NCBI GenBank assembly: GCA_003427395.1
Contig: BFEA01000504.1
Coordinates: 106,458-130,162 of the forward strand
Source of the DNA: Chara braunii
Taxonomy: Eukaryota; Streptophyta; Charophyceae; Charales; Characeae
Length of the DNA stretch: 23,705 nucleotides
Reading direction: 5' to 3'
This document shows positions 17,142-23,705 of the stretch, piece by piece. The notes beneath the pieces were generated by a model that was given only the letters and a program-made list of their open reading frames with translations, was not told the origin of the DNA and did not search any database. Positions within the stretch are counted from its first letter, which is position 1. Each line of letters begins with the position of its first letter. Position numbers and translations under genes: made by a program.

Positions 17142-18172
17142 ATGGTCTCAACAGAACACTGCCCCCGAACCCCTTCACAGAAGGAAATAAGCATGAGCTG
17201 TGAAAGACAGCAGTCTGAGGACACAGGGGTTCTAACGGCGGAGGAGAAGGAGATGGAACAACACGCGAAAACCCTCCCCCCCATTCATAGGACGAGTGAT
17301 GGCCAACCACAAGCCACCTGGGCGGACAAACTCAGAAACCCGCACCAGGGTCATGCCCTCACCATCCAGCAGGGCCAGGGTAGTCCAAGAGCTGGGAAAC
17401 TTGAGATCCCCCTGGGTGGGCTACCATTAGCAAGGGCCTTCTTCATCACCAAATTCCTGCTTCAGTCAGAAACAAAGGTCGTATCAAAAGGAGGCAAGCA
17501 AGTCATGGTTAATGCTTACCCCAAGAGTGGGATAGCATGCAGGGATGAGGTCTACATGAAACACGCCAGCAATTGGGTGTTTCATGACGCCGCCACCTTT
17601 AAATCTGTCAACGACAAAGTCAAGTGGATTGGCCGTCGGCTTGAAGTTTTGAAAAACAGCGCGGAAATGGCCCGGGATCAATTTATGATACAACCAGTCT
17701 CCAACACTTTGGTTACGGTCTTGTGCATGCACGAATCAGACAAGAAGGTGATGGATGGGTGACAGCGATCCGCTGCGATCGATCGGAGGTCCAGATCTAC
17801 CCCTGGATTCCTCAGCGCAGGATGGGGCCGGAAGAGAGGAAGGCACGACTGATGCATGATTTCTTCTGGGTGGAATTCCGCCATATCCCAGTCGAAATCC
17901 AGGCTGCATTCGTATATGATTTCGGTTTGCAGTATGACATTGTTGCGTTCATCGACCCCCTTCCCTCCTTTGTGGCTAAGAGGGATGATTACTTGATGCT
18001 GGCCCTGGATTTCCCTCAGGGTCAACCATTATCCCTTGATGATGTGATTCCGTATAGGGTACGAGGGAAGGAGTACATGATTCATACTGCACACAAACTG
18101 AGGCCATGGTGCCACAAGTGCAGAGCCTACAACCATCTGAGCACCGAATATGCTTGCCCACTCCGCCCATAG
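17142..18172 (+). pseudogene. LINE ORF1, nucleic-acid-binding protein with zinc knuckle
   Basis: Two frames join across a single frameshift near 17740-17760. The first (17142-17762) reads ALPLARAFF-type text, then WVFHDAATFKSVNDKVKWIG and RDQFMIQPVSNTLVTVLCM. The second carries on with AIRCDRSEVQIYPWIPQRRM, DFFWVEFRHIPVEIQAAFVY, and VPYRVRGKEY-like text before WCHKCRAYNHLSTEYACP. The order (WxP box, WVEF-x-x-IP box, hydrophobic strand, then a C-rich knuckle) is the layout of plant LINE ORF1 proteins with a DUF4283-like domain. The knuckle is CX2CX4HX6C rather than the usual CX2CX4HX4C. ORF1 proteins of this type bind LINE RNA in ribonucleoprotein particles. The real start may lie upstream of 17142. 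Confidence 0.72.
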
Positions 18173-18374
18173 AAAAGGGCGGGAGCAACAGGGAGACTGT
18201 CGAGGGACCCAATTAAGGTCTCCCATTGGAGAGCAGTGGACCCGGGATATGAAGGTTGGGTTTATATTGAGGACAGCACGGAGGAAGGCTCCCCAATAGG
18301 GTGGGTATGGGAAAGAACTGTGTCATCGGATTGGGGAACACGTCCCCCAAATACATGAACCCCCCCCGGCCTCG

Positions 18375-18958
18375 GTGGAGGAAAAAGTGCAGGACAAACA
18401 AGCAAGCCCCCCGCAGGAAAACCAGGAGAACTCAGGGTGGAAAATAGTAAGGATGAAAGGTGGGACGGAAATCTGGGTCGAAAAACAGCGGGCAAAACCA
18501 GATCTGCTGCGGGATGATAATTCCCACGCCGTCCCGGGCCCCACTACTGAACGCTACATCCAAGAAGAGAAGAGTGTACCCGAAACCAAAGAACAAAATG
18601 AAACTCAAATCACAATGAGTAAGAGCAAACAGGCTGGGGAGTCATCTACTTAATCTATTCAGTCAGAAGCAACAAACAACATTACAAAAAGGCTGGAACA
18701 AGAAGGAGCACACAGACTATTGGAAAGACAGATGGGGGCCCAGGAGGTGACGTCGAAGCAACTCGAGGAGACCGAAATATTGAAGGTGACAGCAAGAGAG
18801 GTCCAGTCGAAAGGCCAGACAGTTGATACAGACCCCCTCCAAGCAGCCTTTGGCTTGGATCCGATGGATGTGGACCCTCTTCCGGATAAGGCTAGCATGT
18901 CACCAAAAGGACTGGCCCAGGAGAATGACCTGGAAGGTAAGGAGGAGGGTTGCTATAG
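18375..18958 (+). pseudogene. Charged, probably disordered LINE linker region
   Basis: One frame runs from 18375 to 18958, broken by a TAA at 18651-18653. It is rich in Glu, Lys, Gln and Ser (EEKVQDKQASPPQENQENSG, EVTSKQLEETEILKVTAREV) with no domain I recognise. Between 18172 and 18375 the same kind of sequence continues in another frame (HWRAVDPGYEGWVYIEDSTE). Position after the zinc knuckle and before the endonuclease suggests the tail of ORF1. Confidence 0.45.
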
Positions 18959-18973
18959 CGGCTAGATTTACCC

Positions 18974-19749
18974 ATGGAACAAAAACTGGTTGCTATAGCG
19001 GACTGGCTGATAGCCAATTTGAAAGCAAAACATAACCCCCTTTCCGATGACCTTTGGGACAAGACTTACCTGAACCTATTTGCCATGCTGGACACGAGCG
19101 CCTCACTTAAAAACGTGTTGGAGAAGGGACTGCAACCAGGAAGTGAAGTGGTCCGATGCATGGCACAAATTGTATACAATTGTCTGCACAGTTTCAAATA
19201 CCACATACTGCAGCAATGAAGGAGGCACGTCAGAACGGTGCACAAAAGGAAGAGTCCCAACCCCCCCCGGACATGCAACAACCTGCCTCGCCGCCGAGGC
19301 CGGACCCGGTTATCCAACAACCAGCTCCGCCACCGGGACCTGATACTCCGGACCCAGAGGAGAACACACCACTTGATTTGGTGCGGAAAAGAAAGCTGAG
19401 GCAGCTCGTCGAGATGGGTAGCGACACCGGCCCAATGTTGCAGGAGGTCGCGCTACTCATCCCTGTTCCTAAGAAAAATAATAAATGGGAATTCTGTTTG
19501 TGACCCGCGGAGAATGGTAGACTAGGGGGCGTTACGTTGCAAGGCTGGTCGTCATTCTGGGCGAACCCAAAAAATTGCGCGTCTGAGGCAGCGGCAGAGA
19601 CTCTGCAAATGCATCTGGAATCCCACATTGCAGAGGCCTTACCGCCTGGGGCACAGGCTATGGCTGCGGTTATAACAGGCCCCACCAAGATCGCGCAGAG
19701 AGACGTATACATACGCTTCGATCCCACCAAGGAGAACAGCCTGAGATGA
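18974..19749 (+). pseudogene. LINE region between ORF1 knuckle and endonuclease
   Basis: The first part (18974-19218) encodes a helical segment (LWDKTYLNLFAMLDTSASLK, then SEVVRCMAQIVYNCLHSFKY). After a frameshift, 19156-19503 encodes a Pro-rich linker (QPPPDMQQPASPPRPDPVIQ) and a basic helix (DLVRKRKLRQLVEMGSDTG). A stop at 19501 separates this from 19537-19749 (MHLESHIAEALPPGAQAMAA, then VITGPTKIAQRDVYIRFDP). I do not recognise these as known domains. A small domain here is unusual for the family and is discussed as a finding. Confidence 0.4.
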
Positions 19750-19945
19750 CACACCTACAGTCAACTACTGAACCTGCAGACCGTAAGGATTAGACACAGC
19801 AACACCTAGACCGAGCACGACGTTCAGAAAAGCTTATGTGCACTTCTCAGGATAACGGTGCGGGCCGCAGATTGGGAATGGGAACAACTGTCTTGGACCC
19901 ATTTGTGATCCGTCTTGGGCTAGGATACGACTGCAAGGTAAGTAA

Positions 19946-20757
19946 ATGGACCTGGTCAAAGCAGTATACGGGAAAGACCGCATTTGGAACCAATGCAAGA
20001 GGGCAATAGACCTAGACTTGCAGTCACTAAATGTGAATGGCCTGACCTCGAGCAAACCTGAAAAACACAATGCAATCTGGGACCTAATGGGAGGGGTGGG
20101 GGGCAGAAACTTGGCCGGACATACTGTGTCCGGGAAACACACTTGATGGACACTCCACAGCACAACCGCACACATAAAATAGTCTGGCCATATAGGGCTT
20201 TCAGGGCCCATGCCCCAAAACCAGCGAGCGCAGGGGTAGCCATTTGGATTCCCCCCGAATCCCGGGCAGATCCGGTACACCTTGGGTGATGGACCAGGAG
20301 GAAGGTCGATGGGTGTCAATTCTGGTCGTCTTGGAACTTGAAATTGTATGCATACTTTATATCTATGGCCCCAATGCTGTTAATGAAAGGAAAACTTTCT
20401 TTGAGAATATCAAATCGCAAATTCCGGAGGGGGTCCCAATCATTATAACGAGGGATTGCAACGCAGCCCCAGATCGGTGGATCGATAGATGGCGAACACC
20501 CTCCCCTGCCCCGTGGTATGTAAGAGGATTGAGCGGATAATCAGCGAATTATGCCCATCATTAAACGTGTTTGACACCTTCCCCAGGCTAAACCCAGACA
20601 CAAGATAATACTCATGCCTGCGTAAAAGATACCTTATTAGTTTCAAAGACCGGACAGTGGTGGGCCAGGAGTTCCCGCTGCGACCATCCACAGAATTTCT
20701 TGACCCCTTCCCGGCCCACCAGCTAGCAATGGTGGACCTGCAATGATATGGAACTGG
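19946..20757 (+). pseudogene. LINE ORF2 apurinic/apyrimidinic-type endonuclease domain
   Basis: Fragments in three frames join in order: LDLQSLNVNGLTSSKPEKHN (19998 on), RETHLMD, then WPYRAFRAHAPKPASAGVAI (20130-20230), then VSILVVLELEIVCILYIYGP followed by NAVNERKTFFENI and ITRDCNAAPDRW (20290-20480), and finally VFDTFPRLNPDTR and LDPFPAHQLAMVDLQ (20566-20750). These match the L1-type endonuclease order: N-V-N-G-L, the catalytic E in (Q/R)ETHL, Y-x-PN, GDFNxxxD and SDHxxV. Here GDFN has become RDCN and SDH has become PAH, so catalytic residues are partly lost. Such nucleases nick target DNA to prime reverse transcription. Confidence 0.8.
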
Positions 20758-21229
20758 CTGTGCAGTCTGAGCGAGGGCAGAGAATATAACAGACGGCAAG
20801 GAGCGCAGCAATTCTAGCCTCATTGAGCATAGTCCAAACAAAAGCTTGTCCCTTTGATGTTCGAAGTTTTCATTTTGAGATTGACAGTTAGGACTGGGGG
20901 GTAATAGGGGCGGGGGGGGAGAGGAACTAGTTTGTAGCAGCAGGCATCTGGCGCCTGGTTCAGGGCGAAGAGGTTCTCTTCGTTTTTCCAATCTGCTGCT
21001 CAAGCAATCCTCTGGATTCCAGAGTAATCAACGCTGGCAGGAGTCTCCCATCCTTCTTCCTGATGTACTTCGAAATATCTTCTGTATATGGGCCGCTGAA
21101 CCCGTTTTCCAGCAGGTGCTGCTCCCCACCAATAGATGGTGCCTCTCCTCAGGTGCTAGTGGTGTCTGCTCTTACCAGCACCACTATCACTGGAGGGGGG
21201 ATTAAAAAAAAGAAAAGAAAAAAAAAAGG
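20758..21229 (+). other. LINE 3' tail and adjoining sequence ending in an A-rich run
   Basis: After the endonuclease the sequence reaches the shared tail (ATCTGGCGCCTGGTTCAGGG at 20945) and a short self-complementary GAAGAGGTTCTCTTCG. Sequence up to an A-rich run at 21204-21229 could still be element 3' end or a separate insertion. No gene is visible. Confidence 0.45.
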
Positions 21230-22160
21230 CCCGCTACCAGTAGCTCTAGTCTCAGAATACTGGTAGCAGAGGAGGGTCAGACTTCGTGGCTGGGGGACGT
21301 ACTGGTGGTTTAATACGATTTTATATTTTCTAAACAAAAATTGCTACTTGTTCCCTAAGTAGCAAAAGACATCCGGTCATCCTTGACTTATCCGGGTTTG
21401 CAGAGAAGATTATACTACCCAGATGAAACATGATGAAGTATATAAAGGGGTGACTTGTATAGAAAAAAAAAAAAACTTGATCCAAAAAATCTATAAAAAA
21501 AAAAGTATGTTGTAGATACTAGATTATAACAATACCAACAACAACTCTGTTGTAGATCATAACAATGCCAACAACTTTTGGGTGGAGGTCGTTTCAAAAT
21601 GCCCCCCCGATCTGAAGATAAAACAATAAAAACAAGAAAACTACTATTTTATTTTTTATTATCCAGAATGTATCCAGAAAATCCAGATAAACCTTTTTAG
21701 CTCCTCTGATCCGTCCGGCATTCTGAAAACACTGTGATCCCTTGGATGTATCTGGAGTCCGACAAGTTTACAAACATCCATCGAGTACGGCGGTCCCTCA
21801 GGAGCAAAACATGGTGACATTTTTCCGGGCCAAGTAACTAGGTTCCATTTTTGTTTTCATACTAAAATGTCCATTTAAAAAAAATCGCTGTAACAGTGTG
21901 ATACAGTCTTTTTGTGCATGCGAAACGTTTTGCTGGTATTTTCAGTTGCACAATTGTGAAAGATATACCTCTGTTCAGTTAACAAGGCAAGGTGGTCCCT
22001 CAAAAAAAAAAAAAAAAGGAAGAAAAAAAAAAAGTAAAAAGTTAGCACCCTGATGTCACCGATGCAGGGTTATAGCAAAACAAATTCGCATGGCATCTGA
22101 ACATAAAAAGAAAAAGTTTGAACCGCCCGTGTACATAGCCCCAGCCTTGCAGAAAATAGC
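21230..22160. other. AT-rich spacer, no gene
   Basis: It contains a 10-bp perfect inverted repeat GCTACCAGTA/TACTGGTAGC (21233-21267), an inverted copy of the ACCACCAGTAC motif at 21297-21312, and a two-copy repeat of TGTTGTAGAT plus AACAAT(A/G)CCAACAAC (21508-21577). Several A-runs are present. I see no coding exon. Confidence 0.55.
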
Positions 22161-22163
22161 GAG

Positions 22164-22230
22164 GTCCCACCCAACTTCCGAAGTGGGTCCCACCCAACTT
22201 CCAAAGTGGGTCCCACCCAACTTCCAAAGT
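22164..22230. repeat. 24-bp tandem repeat, nearly three copies
   Basis: GTCCCACCCAACTTCCAAAG plus TGGG starts at 22164, 22188 and 22212; the last copy ends in TCAG. It lies about 25 bp before the left target-site duplication of the U6 copy. Confidence 0.95.
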
Positions 22231-22255
22231 CAGTTTAAAGCTGTACTCATGGAGT

Positions 22256-22271
22256 CGCAGTAGAACTATCT
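22256..22271. repeat. Target-site duplication, copy 1 (3' side of the U6 insert)
   Basis: CGCAGTAGAACTATCT matches CGCAGTAGAACTCTCT at 22397-22412 in 15 of 16 positions. The pair brackets the U6 sequence exactly, as expected after target-primed reverse transcription. Confidence 0.85.
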
Positions 22272-22287
22272 TTGCTTTCTTTATTAT

Positions 22288-22397
22288 AGAATTTGGACCC
22301 TCTCGATATATGTGCCCCATCCTTGCGCAGGGGCCATGCTAATCCTCATGGTACCCTTCTCTGTATCGTTCCGATTTTCACAGATGTCCTCAAGGAC
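22288..22397 (-). pseudogene. U6: U6 spliceosomal snRNA retrocopy
   Basis: Read on the minus strand the sequence begins GTCCTTGAGGACATC, the 5' hairpin of plant-type U6. It continues GGAACGATACAGAGAAG, then ATTAGCATGGCCCCTGCGCA, then AAGGATG, and ends ATATATCGAGAGGGTCC and AAATT. The ACAGAGA box, the AGC triad and the internal stem-loop region are conserved. An extra GGTACCATGAGG lies between GAGAAG and ATTAGC. No TATA-like or USE-like promoter element was seen upstream, and no T-run terminator follows; instead an A-rich tail (CTATAATAAAGAAAGCAAAG) leads into a target-site duplication. U6 pairs with U2 and the 5' splice site in the spliceosome core. This copy is most likely not expressed. Confidence 0.9.
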
Positions 22398-22412
22398 GCA
22401 GTAGAACTCTCT
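22397..22412. repeat. Target-site duplication, copy 2 (5' side of the U6 insert)
   Basis: CGCAGTAGAACTCTCT abuts the first base of the U6 sequence with no extra bases, so the copy is full length at its 5' end. The shared boundary base is ambiguous. Confidence 0.85.
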
Positions 22413-22680
22413 TGATCGTATCCCACTGCATTTCCGGCCTGACCTCTTTTTCTCCATCTGCAATTACGTCCCGAAACAACTTCAAACAAGTGAAAAACTT
22501 TGAAAAGTCATATTATCATATACGAGTATGCCGTGCGTGGTCCCCACCACACAGTTCTTAATCATTTGTCGGATGACTGGACCAGTTCACACGTCAAGAG
22601 GACGACCGGCGAGCCGGCAAGCTATACAGCAGTTGATTGGCACTGCAAGTTCGTTACACACCACCTGACATACCAAAAGG
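22413..22680. other. Spacer upstream of the U6 copy, no gene
   Basis: No promoter elements typical of plant U6 genes were found within the first 100 bases. Short frames are open but not protein-like. Confidence 0.5.
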
Positions 22681-22802
22681 ATTCGAGTACCAGTGGGACT
22701 AGCTCAGTTGGGACACACATGAACTGCTGTGAAGTACAGAGCCAAGGTGGAATCTAGTACCAATCAGATAAAGCAAAGAGGAAAAAGGAAAAAAAAAAAA
22801 AA
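22680..22802 (+). repeat. tRNA-like patch with A tail, possible SINE
   Basis: ACTAGCTCAGTTGGGA at about 22697 matches a tRNA D-arm and polymerase III A box very well. About 35 bases later GGTGGAATC is a poor match to a B box. The patch ends in an A-rich tail at 22782-22802. GGATTCGAGTACCA (22680) and GGAATCTAGTACCA (22749) are 14-bp direct repeats with two mismatches around the tRNA-like part. I could not fold a full tRNA cloverleaf. Confidence 0.3.
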
Positions 22803-22891
22803 GATCATAGTAGAATTCAGTTTAAACTTGTAAACAAAACAACCCCCCTACCTGAAAGCTCACGCTGGGTACTGGGTACTGACAGGACCTT

Positions 22892-23209
22892 ATGGATGAA
22901 ATCCACCAGGGTAATAGCGTGATGATAACGTCGAATATAAATCAGGACGTTCCACATTTTATTGCTGCCCAGCAGGATGGCACAAATGATAGGTCGATCA
23001 TTTCTGCGGAGACGCCTAACAGTGAGGAAACAAGTGAAATAGGACTAGATGCTTCCGACGGAAGCATACGCAGCTGGCAATCATTCACAGACAAGGCAAT
23101 CAATCACAGACAAGGATTCTTGGAAAAACGAAGACCAGCATCCGCTTCCCCACAGAAAACATGCAAAGAGACGTTGTTAAAGAACATGCACTGCTTGCTA
23201 ACCAACTGA
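22892..23209 (+). CDS. Unrecognised 105-residue ORF
   Basis: This hydrophilic, Ser/Thr/Glu-rich frame begins MDEIHQGNSVMITSNINQDV and ends KETLLKNMHCLLTN. It has no motif I recognise, and contains a small internal duplication of ATCA-TTCACAGACAAGG (about 23082 and 23101). Its codon composition is not low-complexity, unlike most frames in the window, which is the main argument for it. It may be an exon or a fragment of an old element. Confidence 0.2.
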   Translation: MDEIHQGNSVMITSNINQDVPHFIAAQQDGTNDRSIISAETPNSEETSEIGLDASDGSIRSWQSFTDKAINHRQGFLEKRRPASASPQKTCKETLLKNMHCLLTN

Positions 23210-23270
23210 CAAACAATACAGGACATGAGCACACATATAGCCACCAAGAGCACCGCATATGTTAAAGTGT

Positions 23271-23293
23271 ACACGCACACACACACACACACA
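23271..23293. repeat. (CA)n microsatellite
   Basis: A short CA run. Confidence 0.9.
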
Positions 23294-23382
23294 TATGCAT
23301 GCATGAGTCAGTGAAAATACGATGAAACGGTTTGGCGCAGTCATGCTCTTTTCATGGAGTTGTGTACAGCGAACATGACAAC

Positions 23383-23383
23383 A

Positions 23384-23418
<35 letters not shown>
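23383..23418. repeat. (CA)n microsatellite next to a recurring box
   Basis: This CA run directly follows GGAGTTGTGTACAGCGAACA and TGACAACAGA. A close relative of that box precedes a CA-rich tract at 10156-10200. Confidence 0.95.
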
Positions 23419-23421
<3 letters not shown>

Positions 23422-23650
23422 TCGTTGTAGGCAAACACTCCTTTCACATGATATTTCATACCTCAGTAATTCACAAGTCATGCACCTCAAGCGTGCAACA
23501 GAGGACCCACTATGGCAGGCCATATTGACTGCCGTACGGCATGGCCGGTTGACCTAATGCAACCAACCTCTTTATTGCAACACCCCTGCAATCCTGGAGA
23601 AATGTCTTGGGACTCCGACAGTCGCCATGGTACAGATGAATAATTATTTT

Positions 23651-23656
23651 GTGTGT

Positions 23657-23705
<49 letters not shown>
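23651..23705. repeat. (GT)n(GA)n compound microsatellite at the window end
   Basis: A GT run with one CT interruption passes into a GA run that continues to the last base. It has the same GT-then-GA order as the blocks at 15764-15949. Confidence 0.97.

Larger units (their letters stand above)
16055..21000 (+). mobile_element. Degenerate L1-type LINE with the reverse transcriptase deleted
   Basis: In one orientation the window shows a purine-rich leader, an ORF1 with a zinc knuckle (17142-18172), a low-complexity linker (18375-18958), a second small domain (18974-19749), an apurinic-type endonuclease (19946-20757), and a 3' tail (20926-20985) matching the LINE fragment at 13.4 kb. Only about 170 bases separate endonuclease and tail, so the reverse transcriptase and C-terminal parts of ORF2 (normally well over 1.5 kb) are missing. 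At least four frameshifts and three in-frame stops break the ORFs, so the copy is dead. The 5' limit is uncertain. It may instead begin near 17000. Confidence 0.72.

Noticed and set aside
19834-20319. 161-codon minus-strand ORF
   Set aside because: Antisense to the endonuclease domain; no recognisable motif of its own.
20443-21003. 186-codon minus-strand ORF
   Set aside because: It lies antisense over the LINE endonuclease and tail, whose + strand motifs are clear. It is a shadow frame.

Overview
This window is nuclear DNA from a eukaryote, most likely a green plant or streptophyte alga with a large, repeat-rich genome. It carries a plant-type U6 snRNA sequence, fragments of an L1-type LINE whose first ORF has the plant-LINE layout (WxP box, fold region, zinc knuckle), fold-back elements, and a very high density of microsatellites and homopolymer runs. 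No bacterial operon, ribosome binding site, CRISPR array or intact housekeeping gene is visible. A charophyte such as Chara is a guess from this overall character; no single marker proves it.

Layout. 1-1280: GA and CT microsatellites around a small ORF with an in-frame 21-codon repeat, then seven copies of a 31-bp unit, each centred on CACGTG. 1280-8630: mostly non-coding, with a MITE-like inverted-repeat family (at least seven copies or half copies between 1.9 and 7.7 kb), several minisatellites (21, 32, about 77-116 and 47 bp periods, and a GGTCCAA cluster), an AT-rich island (5260-5990), and one plausible first exon of a secreted protein (about 4273-4489). 8630-12745: low-complexity DNA with several CCGG-rich fold-backs, the largest at 9297-9508. 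12745-13510: 3' end of a LINE (ORF2 C-terminus plus tail). 13510-16050: A/C-rich low-complexity DNA, a single N at 14595, and a duplicated (GT)n(GA)n block. 16055-21000: an internally deleted, frameshifted LINE in + orientation: a two-copy purine-rich leader, ORF1 with a zinc knuckle, a disordered linker, then the ORF2 apurinic-type endonuclease domain. No reverse transcriptase is present; the endonuclease runs almost directly into a 3' tail shared with the fragment at 13.4 kb. 21000-23705: AT-rich DNA, a retroposed U6 snRNA copy with target-site duplications (minus strand), a tRNA-like patch, a weak ORF, and terminal microsatellites.

How the parts relate: the elements here are mostly the product of LINE activity. 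The ORF1/endonuclease remnant, the 5'-truncated 3' fragment, and the U6 copy with an A-rich tail and 16-bp target-site duplications fit one L1-like machinery acting in trans on a small nuclear RNA. The fold-backs and minisatellites account for most of the rest. The window starts and ends in GA repeats, so it may be one whole contig whose assembly stopped at those repeats.
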